Shown here in pieces: positions 9,124 through 26,446 of a stretch of DNA of 64,000 nt. The stretch spans positions 5,518,001 through 5,582,000 of the forward strand of contig JARUPY010000607.1 of NCBI GenBank assembly GCA_029817715.1, read 5' to 3'. Source of the stretch: Melastoma dodecandrum (taxonomy: Eukaryota; Streptophyta; Magnoliopsida; Myrtales; Melastomataceae). The position numbers were made by a program, and so were the translations under genes. The notes beneath the pieces were generated by a model. That model had not been told where the DNA came from. It searched no databases and saw nothing but the letters and a program-made list of their open reading frames with translations. Numbering within the stretch: position 1 is the first letter of the stretch; every line of letters starts with the position of its first letter.

Positions 9124-10161
9124 ATGTTCGAATCCGACTCAATTGTTCCCGAAGGGTTTGAGTGGTGCACATGCGACCTGACCGAAGAGGAATGCTGTGC
9201 CAAAGTCTGTGATCTTTTGATGGACGGGGAGCAAAAACAGGGCCGGGGTAGGTCCATAAAGATTCACACGACTGATTATCTCAGATGGTCTTGCTGTCCT
9301 CCAGGTTATCTCCCCGGCTTGCACGTTGGAATCTGGGACTGCTCCTCAAGGCAACTCGTTGCATTTGTTGCCGCCATTCCTGTTACAGTCCGGTTGATGG
9401 AAGAAAGTTCAAGAATGGCCCGGATATGTTACAAGGTCTTGCGAAGTGACTTCAGGGACAGGATACCTTTAAAAATCATCTGCAACGAGGTTATTAGGAG
9501 GATACGCTTGTCAAACATTCGATGGGTTATTTCGGCAAAACCAACCCGGGAACCAGTGTCGATGGCATTTCCGATGTGGCAAAGGCCCTTGAATTCAAAC
9601 AAACTGTTCGAGATCGGGACTTTTCAGAACTCCGTGATGACCCTGCCAGAGATAGTCGAGTTCTATGAACTGCCAAGGTCGCCAGATATCCGGGGGTTCA
9701 AGGGAATGAACATGGCTCATGTCAGGGCCTTAACTGGTCTACTCAACACGTATCTCCAGAAGTTCAATCTTGCGCCAGAATTCACCGAGGACGATGTGAA
9801 GCATTGGTTTCTGCCCAGGGCAGATCTGCTGCACAGTTACGTTAATGTGACCCCCAACGGGGAAATCATCGGATTCTGCAGCTTCATCACTTTACGGCAA
9901 CCCCAGCAGGACAGAATGTTGAAACTCGCCTTCTCGTTCTACAACTTCACTGTAGGGATGCCTCTGCAGCAACTGATGAGAGACGCGATCATCATCGCGA
10001 GAGAAAACCAATGCGATTCCTTCTTCGTGTACAAGATCATGAGCAACGCAAGTTTCCTCACTGAATTGCGCTTCTTCCCGTCCGGATGGCACATCCAGTA
10101 CAACGGACTGGAGGGATTCCGCAGCTTGGACATGGATAGAATCGGCCTCGTGCTCTTGTAA
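9124..10161 (+). CDS. NMT-like gene 1, remaining 3' open frame
   Basis: A 345-codon uninterrupted frame holds nearly the whole NMT fold left downstream of the insertion. The first ATG (9124) is an internal methionine of the original gene, 24 codons after the insertion point. Acyl-CoA-binding N-lobe motifs lie in about residues 10-150 and the second NMT lobe in about 160-345, ending in GLVLL. In characterised NMTs the free C-terminal carboxylate acts as the base, and that end is preserved. Any transcript would now need a promoter in or next to the element, whose own LTR promoter points the other way. An automatic annotation would probably call this frame a gene; I read it as the surviving part of a disrupted one. 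Confidence 0.75.
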   Translation: MFESDSIVPEGFEWCTCDLTEEECCAKVCDLLMDGEQKQGRGRSIKIHTTDYLRWSCCPPGYLPGLHVGIWDCSSRQLVAFVAAIPVTVRLMEESSRMARICYKVLRSDFRDRIPLKIICNEVIRRIRLSNIRWVISAKPTREPVSMAFPMWQRPLNSNKLFEIGTFQNSVMTLPEIVEFYELPRSPDIRGFKGMNMAHVRALTGLLNTYLQKFNLAPEFTEDDVKHWFLPRADLLHSYVNVTPNGEIIGFCSFITLRQPQQDRMLKLAFSFYNFTVGMPLQQLMRDAIIIARENQCDSFFVYKIMSNASFLTELRFFPSGWHIQYNGLEGFRSLDMDRIGLVLL

Positions 10162-12802
10162 TAATATTTCTTCGATCCTGTGGTTTCCGGTTCTTCTTCT
10201 GCATTTTAGCTGTTAATACGATACGCAGATGACAGTCTCGTGTTTCTCGATGCAACTCGGCATCCCAACTCATCCCATGGTGTTTTTTGTTTTTCAATTC
10301 CAACTAAAATTCTTTTTATTTATTTATTTAAAGGGTATTATTAAAATATTCTGTCGAAGGTAAATCAAAACTCCAAGGCGAAATGAATTTTTTATTTGTT
10401 TATAAAACATGCAAGAATGCAATTTATTCAATATGTCAAATATTTATAGCTTTTATTTTATCCTCCTACATCTCTCTTATTAGATGGTCAAATAGGATTG
10501 TAATGTATCACGGAATATATTTCTTAATTTGTTTTTGTTAAATTCTTTTTAAATTATAAAAAATGTTTGTAATTACAAACGAGTCGTTTTATTATGTATT
10601 TAAAAAACCATAATTTATTCAGCAGATTTCGTACAACATATTTTGTGATATCAAATCCCAATAGAAGACAAAAAAATTTTCTTTAAAAGAATTTTACTGT
10701 GAAGATTTTTTTAACTATTTTTAATAAAATTTAGTGTTAATTGGTCGTGTTAGCATTTGGCGAAATTTACTTATAAATTTTGAGAGAAGGACTGTGTCCG
10801 ATCATGACTTCAAGCGCTGCAGTCCATTAATTAGAAATTGGGATTTTTTTTATTGTTGGTAAGGAAAAGAAAGTCCATCTTGTAATATGTTAGGAAAATA
10901 TATATAACTGTAACGTAAATTGAAAATTTCAGTATTTGTTGTTACGAAAAGCAAATGAACAGAGTTACTTGAATTTTGTCATAATTCAAGAAAGTTTTGA
11001 GATATCAAATTCATATATTATCAATTTTGGATTTATCATAATTGAGGTTTCGAGGACACGTGTCCGTCGAATTAATCAGCCGATGTTTTACAACGATATA
11101 ATCGTGACATTATTATATTATTATTTAAATGTTCGATCGCTTAAATCGTAATGCGGTGAATTTACATTTTTATGAAGGAATTTCGATTTGTAGCAAAGAT
11201 GCAGTACATGTTAATTATTAATTCATGTGTCAACGCTATAAATTAGAAATAGAATTGAATGAAATAAAAAAAGCAGACGTTTCGACCTAAAAGAAAAACA
11301 AAAAACGATAATACTTCCGAAAAAGGAAATTAGAGAACTCCCTTCAGAAAATCCCGATTGGACTGTACAAGGTTTAATGGACTAAAGCTAACCCTAAATC
11401 TAACGTACACATTTTTTAAATCAAGGGCCAAGTCGTCTACATCCCCTTTGCTCCGCATTTCCCGTGGATACGTACACGATTCGCGGTTAATGCTCTCAGA
11501 AATACGATTGTGTTGTAACGATCTTGTTGCACTATTTAAGCTTAGCTACGTTTCAAATTAGCGAATATATTTCGCTTTTTAGGGTTATTACTTTAAAAAT
11601 TTTTAAAATAATGCATCGAGATTCGCTTCATAAAAGGTGAGTTTCCTCGTTAAGGAACTCAACTTTTATAAAATTAAAGTTAAAGCTTCACAAATGTGGC
11701 AAACTCGACTTTTCGGAACACTTATGAAGTTGAACTCGATTTTTATATATTAAAAAATCGAGTTCGTTGAGAATGAATAACGGAGGACAACTCATGTAAA
11801 AAACTTGAAGCCATCCGAACTCAGCTTTTAAAATATGAAATATTTTCACGACCAATGCCAACAACTAGTAACAAAAACTCCTATATGAGCTTCCTCTGCA
11901 TTATTTGTTATTTCTATATGCAAAACTTGTCCCTTTTCATGTTACCACGCATCTGGCTCGTCCTAGGACAGTACACTGTGGAAGCAACAATTTACGAGAA
12001 GACTGTAGCATATCGCGCTGAGGACTAGGATTCGCAAAATTGACATCAATGCGGTCTAGGACGAGCCAGATTGAGGAGGGAACTGAAGATCAGCTAGCAT
12101 ATACGGCCAGTTTACCTGTCCAGAAGAAAGGATGACTTCAGAATTGCGAACACAATCTCTTCACAAGTAGATGGCAATAAGTTGAACGCTCAGCCTGCAT
12201 CGTCATGGATGGCCTTTGTGTTTTCCACATCCTTAATGGAGATGCAGATGCGTTGATCTCGGCCTGCGCTTTGCCGTCTGTACTGGAACTTGTCGTTCAG
12301 GTTGTGCTTCATTTTATCTCAAGACCTGAAGATCAGTGTCATACTGACCATCAAGATTTCGGTGAACTCGCCGAGTCCTCGGGTAATGAACAGTCAGATA
12401 TTCCATCTGAAACTGTTTGTACTCGAAATCTAACTGTTATAAATAAGTTGAAAGTCCTTCCTCAAATTCTTCTGCCAGTTGATCACGGTTGTGAAGCTTA
12501 CGACCAGCCTAAGCCTTTCATCCGATCCACCGCAAATTGTTCAACCAAAAGCGTGATTACGATCGCCGATCGCCGATCCCCAATCCTGCTATCTCCGAGT
12601 CCCTCCTTCGTCTTCAAATCCTAGCTGGAAAGCGGTAATCCAACGCCATTATCCACCCAAAAGGATAGTCGTTCATCGTAATTGTTACAGCCGTGATCCT
12701 TTTCTGGCTTCCTTTGGAAACAGTTCCCATCCTCCTCTGCTTCCTTAACAAGTTCTTGCAGGTTTCTTGAAAGGGGCTCACTCGTTGAATTCTGGGTCAA
12801 CA
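10162..12802. other. Intergenic DNA and upstream region of NMT-like gene 2
   Basis: 10300-11900 is very AT-rich with no supported gene. A long-armed hairpin lies at 11951-12071 (listed separately). From about 12193 the sequence resembles 14353-14560, a duplicated upstream block. The last ~130 bases before 12803 match the leader of NMT-like gene 1. An open frame at 12205-12624 lies in the duplicated block and I do not regard it as a gene. Confidence 0.5.
11951..12071. repeat. Inverted repeat with 18-bp arms
   Basis: atctggctcgtcctagga at 11951-11968 pairs with gtctaggacgagccagat at 12054-12071 (one mismatch), with an 85-base loop. It could be the ends of a very small MITE or a stable hairpin. 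No flanking target duplication is obvious. Confidence 0.7.
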
Positions 12803-13939
12803 ATGAAGAAGCGGGCTGAGATAGAGTCGTCTGGTGGCCCAAGCTCCGGTAAATCGCTCAGAGATACTGGATCGTACGATCTCCCTCAGGGGTTAGAGAG
12901 GTTTGAATGTGACTACACTCTCCCTGAGGGGCTCGAGTGGTGCACGTGCGACTTAACTGTAGAGGAATGCTGTGCGGATATCTGCGATCTTTTAATGTGC
13001 ATGGCGCAAGAACTTCGTGGAGACCGTTTTGTGATGGATTTCACGACAGATTATCTCAGATGGTTGTGCTGCCCCCCTGGATATATCCATGGCTTGCACA
13101 TCGGCGTTTGGGACTGTTCCTTGCGACAACTCGTTGCATTCATCAGTGCTGTTCCTTTCAGAGTAGGGGTGAAGAGAGAAAGTTCAAGAATGGCCCAGAT
13201 ACGTTTCCTTACTATACAGAGTGACTTCAGGGATAGGATACCTCTGGACATCGCCCACGACGAGATTATTAGGAGGATTCGATCCGAGAACATTCATTGG
13301 GTAGTTCAACAAAAACGGATGGATGGTCCTGCCCCGATGGCCTTCCAAGTGTGGGAAAGGTACTTGGATTCAAGAAAACTCTTCATGCTCGGAGCGCTCA
13401 AGAACGCCAAGATGAGCCTTCCTGAGATAGTCGACTTTTACAAACTGCCATCCTCGTCTGATATCCAGGGGTACGAAGTAATGAATGCATCTCATGTTCG
13501 ACCTTTAACTGGTCTACTCAATGCATGTGTCCACAAGTTTGCCATTAAGCCCGAATTCGATGAGGAAACGGTGAAGCATTGGTTCTTCCCCAAGGCAGAT
13601 CTGCTGCACAGTTACGTCTATACAGGAAACGACAGGAGTATAACCAGATTCTGCAGTTTCCTCACTTTACGGGAGTTCCGGGCAGACACCGAAGTGAAAC
13701 TCGCCTACTCGCTCTACAACTTCTCTGTCTGGAGCCCGTTTCAGGAGCTGATGAGAGACGCTATCATCATTGCCAGGGAAAATCACTGTGACCTTTTCTG
13801 TGCATGCGATGTCATGGGCTACAGAAGTTTCCTTGCCGAGCTGAACTTCACCCCTATCAGTTTGCACGTTCAATATTACTTCAATTTGGATGGCATTAGC
13901 GGCTTGAACCCGGATGACATTGGCCTCGTGCTCTTTTAA
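12803..13939 (+). CDS. N-myristoyltransferase-like protein (gene 2)
   Basis: An intact 378-residue, intronless gene of the glycylpeptide N-tetradecanoyltransferase family. True NMTs are about 410-435 residues in plants, so this is slightly short and lacks most of the N-terminal extension. Seen in order: LPEGLEWCTCDL (substrate-lobe entry), FTTDYLRWLCCPPGY (matches family LRWxxxPPGY), HIGVWD, LVAFISAVP, RFLTIQSDFRDRIPL (equivalent to FLCVHKKLRSKRLAP), EIIRRIR, WERYLDSRKL, DEETVKHWFFPKADLLHSYV, FCSF, LAYSLYNF, LMRDAIIIA and the terminal GLVLF. The FL pair used for the oxyanion hole is kept, but the phosphate/CoA loop RSKR is replaced by RDRI, so myristoyl-CoA use is uncertain. ATG 12803 is chosen because the corresponding ATG exists in gene 1; the open frame upstream starts only with TTG. 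It is a tandem paralogue of the split gene at 3214-10161. Confidence 0.88.
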   Translation: MKKRAEIESSGGPSSGKSLRDTGSYDLPQGLERFECDYTLPEGLEWCTCDLTVEECCADICDLLMCMAQELRGDRFVMDFTTDYLRWLCCPPGYIHGLHIGVWDCSLRQLVAFISAVPFRVGVKRESSRMAQIRFLTIQSDFRDRIPLDIAHDEIIRRIRSENIHWVVQQKRMDGPAPMAFQVWERYLDSRKLFMLGALKNAKMSLPEIVDFYKLPSSSDIQGYEVMNASHVRPLTGLLNACVHKFAIKPEFDEETVKHWFFPKADLLHSYVYTGNDRSITRFCSFLTLREFRADTEVKLAYSLYNFSVWSPFQELMRDAIIIARENHCDLFCACDVMGYRSFLAELNFTPISLHVQYYFNLDGISGLNPDDIGLVLF

Positions 13940-15426
13940 TACAATCTTCTTCCTCTTGTAGTGTTTGAGATTGTCATTTTCCATTAACACCGCCTGCAGA
14001 AGTTATCTCGTGTCATTACTTGCATTCGAACTTGTCCGAGGACAGAATCCTCCCATGTGGCAGCAACAGTTATACTCAACAATAGGGCATGCTGCACTGA
14101 GAAATGTGATGTACAAATTGACGTTTCCGCAGTCATACAGTATATGTATAGCAGACAATTTGTTCATACTGTGTCTATGCACAAAATCTACTACTTAATC
14201 CAGCTGCACGAATTCAAGAGCATTATAATCTGGATCTCATGCGAAAATCGCTGGTCTCCCCGATTTGCTCAATGTATATGGAAGACGTGCCCAAAAGAAA
14301 AGATCATAATAGAATTGCAGTAACGGTGTCTACGAAATTAGATGGTTGGGGTGTTGTTGAATGCATGGCCTTTAGCTTGCCACATCCTTAATGGCAATGC
14401 AGGTGTGCCAATCTCAACTTCCATGTTCTGGTCTTCCTGTTAAAGGGTTGGGATTCGGAAGCTCCATGAGGTGGATCATCTCCGAACCCACCCAAAACCA
14501 CAAACCACGGTGTGGAAGCTTGTCGTGCGGCCACGCCTCAGTCATCTCCAGACCTGAAGATGGAATGACCAATAAGCAAACTGCCATGACATAATCAATC
14601 AGTGATGTCTATGTTTGCTTGGGGTGTGCATACCAAGCAGGTTATGATAATAATCGAGTGACTTCTCGAGATTCTCCCAGAGTATTCCAACATGGTGAAC
14701 ACAGAGAGAGCTCCAATATCTGCATCACAAACTCCCCTTAACAAAGAATAACCACAAATACGAGGGTCATCCACTAGTTTCTACAGAGTCTTGTCCGAAG
14801 CCTGGGATAGAATGTGGGCCATATCCCAACGAGTCCTTAGCCTAGCCATCTGTCCGACCGGACAATTCACGACTCTCGCTAAACAGCCTTGCCAGCCGTT
14901 CCTTCCGACAAACACGACGCTGGTTTTCCATCTGACTATCCTGATACCCGCACATTACGCGCGCGAGATGTCAGAAACCGAACCGAATAGAAAGAAGGGT
15001 CCAAAAGCATATACTTAAAGTAAATATGATTGGGAGCTTTGTTACTGCTTAACATTGCGAAAGTATTTTGATTTACTGAGCCTATAATTTTGACATTATT
15101 GAAATAATATTTTAAATTTGACTTTTTTAAAACTATTTTTGCCAATAGAACATATATACTTATTAACAAAAATCCGAATTTCTCTTATAAAGGCTAAAAG
15201 CCGAATGTAGAACAGTATTTACAAAATTTTAAAATGAATGTCTTAATAAGTGAGATATTTCGGCGAAAAACACTAATTAAAAAAATTTAAAAAATTATAA
15301 CGAAATAAAATACTTATATATATATAATTATTAATGATACTGCTACTAATACGCAGCAATTCCGCGGCAAGCGGAGGGAGGGAAGGGGAAACAGGGAGGA
15401 CGACAACATCCCCATCGGAAGCGATA
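13940..15426. other. Intergenic region with a partial third duplication unit
   Basis: 14353-14560 resembles 12193-12345, the block upstream of NMT-like gene 2 (shared ccacatccttaatgg and agacctgaagat). No NMT-like reading frame follows it. Beyond 15000 the DNA is AT-rich. The final ~80 bases before 15427 are purine-rich and may be the leader of the kinase gene. No other gene is supported. Confidence 0.5.
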
Positions 15427-22807
<7,381 letters not shown>

Positions 22808-22817
<10 letters not shown>

Positions 22818-22959
22818 AAAAAATAAAGCTTCATTCTTAATAAATAATCTTAACCCAATATCATTTTTTAAACAGGCTTACATTACAAATAAAAAAAATA
22901 AAGCTTCATTCTTAATAAATAATCTTAACCCAATATCATTTTTTAAACAGGCTTACATT
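22808..22959. repeat. 75-bp tandem duplication
   Basis: A 75-bp unit starting ttacaaataaaa at 22808 is repeated at 22883 with essentially no change. The kinase stop codon (22815-22817) falls inside the first unit. Confidence 0.93.
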
Positions 22960-23007
22960 ATGTATGCATTAACAACTACAAGAAAAACTAATGGATATAA
23001 TCAGGTC

Positions 23008-24192
23008 GAATTTTTTATGGAAATACGGTTAGTTTTAAAAAAAAAATTGTGAAATACGGTTTCATAAAATACGGTTTTACCGTCGAAGGGGCGCGTTTCG
23101 AAAACGCGCCCCTCGGATTACAAAGAGGGCGCGGTCTGGAAACGCGCCCCTATTGCATGCAGGGGCGGGTTTTGGAAACCCGCTCCTTACGTGATTCGGG
23201 GGGAAATCACGGAAAAAAGGCTAAGTGTACAAGGGGCGCGGTTTCAAACGCGCCCCTTGAACAGGCAGCCCCCCGCGTCCCTCGTGTCCCCCTCTCGTTT
23301 TGGGCGTCTGACGGGGGCGGGTCACTCCCCCCCTCCGTCCCCCCTGTCCCCCCTCAACCTTCGGCCACTCCCCCCGCCCCCCTCAGGGGCGGGTCACTCT
23401 CCCCGGTCCCCCTCCATCCCCACTTCAACATTTAAGACACTTCCCTCAGTCCCCCTATCCCCCCAAGCTTCGGCAAGTCCCCCCTGTCCCCCAACCCGCC
23501 CCTCCAAAGGGCATTGGGCGTCCCACCCGCCTCTCCGTTAAAACAATAAGGGGCGAGTTTTTGAAACCCGTCCCCCGACGGACATAATCCCGAAATCAGG
23601 ACCGAAACCCTAAATCCCGATTTTCCTTTACTCCCTCCGTCGATTTCTCCGACTCCCGACTTCCGACGGAGCAACCTCCACGAAGCAACCTTCGTCCTCC
23701 ACGCCCCGTGCTCCATCCTCCCCGCCTCCGACCTCCGTTCGTCCCGTCCCCCGTCTGACGGACTGGCCGAAGCTTGGGGGGACAGGGGGGAGTGTCTTAA
23801 ATGTTGAAGGGGAGACGGAGGGAGTGACCCGCCCCTTTGGTGTCCCCATGAGGGGCGTGTTTTCAAAACCCGCCCCTGGGGGGGACGGGGGGAGTGGCCG
23901 AAGGTTGAGGGGGGACAAGGGGGACGGGGGGACGGAGGGGGGAGTGACCCGCCTCTTTGCACTTAGCCTTTTTTCCGTGATTTTCCCCCGAATCAGTCTA
24001 CGTAAGAGACGGGTTTCCAAAACCCGCCCCTGCATGCAATAGGGGCGGGTTTACACGGAGGGCGCGTTTCCAGACCGCGCCCTCTTTATAATCCGAGGGG
24101 CGCGTTTATTCGACAGTAAAACCGTATTTTACGAAACTGGAACCGTATTTCGTAAATTTTTTTTAAACTAACCGTATTTCCGTATAAAACTC
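23008..24192. mobile_element. Palindromic, GC-rich non-autonomous Mutator-like element
   Basis: A 1185-bp element flanked by the 10-bp duplication TAATCAGGTC (22998-23007 and 24193-24202). Arms 23008-23480 and 23757-24192 are near-complete reverse complements, so the element is nearly one long hairpin with a ~280-base loop. Its outer ends repeat an AAATACGG motif three times per arm, a candidate transposase-binding site. Inside are GGGCGCG/GGGCGGG palindromes and long C or G runs. The loop has leader-like text (aaaccctaaatcccga), perhaps captured gene sequence. The size of the duplication and the long inverted ends fit the Mutator superfamily. The open frames inside are low-complexity and I do not call them genes. 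Confidence 0.88.
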
Positions 24193-24874
24193 TAATCAGG
24201 TCAGGGTATTAACATATTTTTTTCCTTAACTAGTGAAATTTTACTGCAATATTGTTTATAATTAAAGTAAAAAAAGATATGCTCTTTTTGATTAAATTTA
24301 GTTTATTAGTGATTAAAATAGGGCAGCAGTAATCTAGTTTATCACTTACATTCATTTGTCATCTAAAATTAATTTATGAATTTACCATTTTTTAAAATTG
24401 TTGTTTACTTGGCGGGTAATACTAAATATACTTTTTATAGATATAATTTTAAAATTAATCCAATAATTTTATTAAAGTTAAATGTAGTTTACAGTTGTTA
24501 AAATTATATCCTATGAATTGCTTTAAAATTATCTGAGAGTGGAATTTCTGAGTTAAAATTTTCTCAAAAACATGTTACTTTTGACGAGATGTTATCTTAT
24601 TTACGTTTAATTTAATTTAATTATATATAAATTTTTTTATTGGTAAATTTAATTATATATCAATTTTTTATTGGTAAATTTAGTTATTTTAAAGTCCACC
24701 CAATGAAAGGTGTGGAGGATGTGTTGCCTATGAGAATTCCATCGACTCATTTTAGTGTTTGTAATTTAATTTCAAAATTTTTTTTTTACGGCTTCACCTT
24801 TTTAATCGCACGTATTAGTCTTTGTCAAAGAAATCACAAATACTAGAAAAGATTTAGTAATAGGTAAGGTTTAG
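24193..24874. other. AT-rich spacer between two elements
   Basis: No gene is seen. It begins with the right copy of the 10-bp duplication and ends with AGGTTTAG (24867-24874), the left target duplication of the hAT-type element. Confidence 0.6.
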
Positions 24875-25827
24875 TAGGGGTGAGCAGGTTTCAGGTTTTC
24901 AGGTTCCGAATGTGGAATCTGAAACCTATCATATAATGTCGCGTTCTTAATTTTTAGAACCTAGAACCTACCCGATTAATCAAAGACCCACCCAAGAACC
25001 TACCCTACCGGTTCTGGTACAGGTTCCGGTTCTGTTTCGGTTCCGTTTACGGCGTCGCCCTTTGAGTTTCAATTTTGGTTCGGTCAACGCGTCGCCTTAT
25101 GAGCAGTTCGTGTTTCGATTCTGATTAAGACACCCCTACGCTAACAACGTGAATGAACAAATCATTTCTATTCAAATATATCAACATTTAATACTTGTGC
25201 ACGTTTGTTTAATATTTGTACATATGCCCGGTAAATAAACTTCACAGAAAGAGCTGATACCATTTTCGAGAATGAAATTGCTTTACAAATTACATTTTAA
25301 AAGGGATATTTTATCATTTACCACATGATCATTGTTCTCTGATGGCCAGATGAAATATAAAAGTTCTTAGCAAAGTATCATAGGATAAGATGATAGACAA
25401 TTAACACGAAACATAGCTTTAATCAAGGCAAGACAGGGAAGAAGGGAAAAAGCAGATTATAAGCTGACTTACCGTAAGAAACCGTAACCCCTGGAATAGT
25501 TTGATGAAGATGTTGTTGTGAAGAGGGGGGAGAGACTGGGAATAGAAAGGTAAGGAACCGGGACAATTGTTTGGGGTAGGGTAAAGTTTAAGTTAGGTTA
25601 TTGGGTTTGGTAAGATTTATGGTAGGTTATTGGGTTGGGTTGGGTAAAATTTAGGTTGGGTTCCAGGTTCACCGGGTTGGTTCCGGGGGAGAACCTGAAA
25701 CTGTATTTGGTACCGTCGGTTTTGTAAAATTTAGAACCTAGAACCTACCCGATCTATTCGAGAACCTGTACTAATATCGACCTTATGGTACCGATTCCGA
25801 CAGGCCATGAACCTATGCTCACCCCTA
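24875..25827. mobile_element. Non-autonomous hAT-type element
   Basis: A 953-bp element with perfect 12-bp ends TAGGGGTGAGCA...TGCTCACCCCTA and an 8-bp duplication AGGTTTAG (24867-24874 and 25828-25835). An 8-bp duplication with TAGGG-type ends is diagnostic of hAT. The subterminal parts (about 180 bp each side) are also inverted copies, rich in GGTTCCGG/GAACCTA motifs. There is no transposase frame. Two relics of the family lie at 41924 and 49251. Confidence 0.92.
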
Positions 25828-25835
25828 AGGTTTAG

Positions 25836-26446
25836 CACTCATATAATGGAAATATTTTAGACTAATATATAATCCCTATACATAAAAATAAATTTCTTCA
25901 TAATTATATTTTAAATTATTTAGGAAAGATCTTCGAATGTTTATAAATTTCTTAATAATAAGGTTCATTAAATTATTATTATTATTATTAAATATTTATA
26001 CATGCCGGAAATATCCAAACTTAATCTACATTCAAAATCAAGAAAGGAATCTTAAATTAAAAAGAAAAACTTAAAAAAAAAAGCTAAGCACTTGGATGTG
26101 ACTCAGTATTTTTCTGTCTGTAACCATAATTGTAATTTGAATAATATCCACATTCAACTATTCTATAAAGAAAACAAAGAATAGAAAGAATGTGAATGGA
26201 AAAAAGAGTTTTCATTTTTTTATTAACTAAAAAACAATTTTTCTGTTTTTCCCAAAAAGAATATTAAAACGTTCTGTGCAAAAGTAATATTAAACAAAAT
26301 AAAGAAGTCGTTCAATATGGTCAAAAATAAAAAAGCCCTCTTTCTTCGAGAAAACAGAGAAAAAAAAACCCTAAACATTTAAATTCATAGATTTCCCTCC
26401 TCCCATTTTTTTCTTCCCCAACCGAGCACAAAGCCAACCCTCGGAA
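25836..26446 (+). other. Upstream region of VIP3
   Basis: AT-rich, no gene. The last ~100 bases before the ATG (26447) contain aaaaccctaaac, a telo-box-like motif common in promoters and leaders of plant housekeeping genes, followed by a pyrimidine-rich leader. Confidence 0.5.

Larger units (their letters stand above)
3214..10161 (+). pseudogene. NMT-like gene 1, split by a retrotransposon
   Basis: This is a glycylpeptide N-tetradecanoyltransferase (NMT)-like gene cut by the chromovirus at 3265-9046. The first 17 codons are 3214-3264 (ATG at 3214); reading resumes in frame at 9052, directly after the second copy of the 5-bp target duplication, and runs to the stop ending at 10161. The logical protein would be about 386 residues, close to its intact neighbour at 12803. 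The frame across the empty site aligns residue by residue with that neighbour (RDxxxxDLPxGxE, then PEGxEWCTCDL). NMT moves myristate from myristoyl-CoA to N-terminal glycine in the cytosol. Family landmarks include PPGY, HIGVWD-type and GFxxM segments and a C-terminal GLVLL. The CoA-binding loop (usually LRSKR) reads FRDRI, and the usual FLCVH reads CYKVL, so activity is doubtful even before the insertion. Confidence 0.85.

Noticed and set aside
8877..9257. Minus-strand 126-codon frame ending like pol
   Set aside because: A chance fusion of antisense NMT sequence with the LTR copy of the pol tail.
12205..12624. 139-codon plus frame upstream of NMT-like gene 2
   Set aside because: No domain. 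It lies in a duplicated upstream block whose copy at 14353 does not keep the frame.
23049..24042. Several overlapping 70-176 codon frames in the GC-rich palindrome
   Set aside because: They are Pro/Arg/Gly-rich shadows of C/G runs on both arms and strands, with mirrored content. The element is non-coding.
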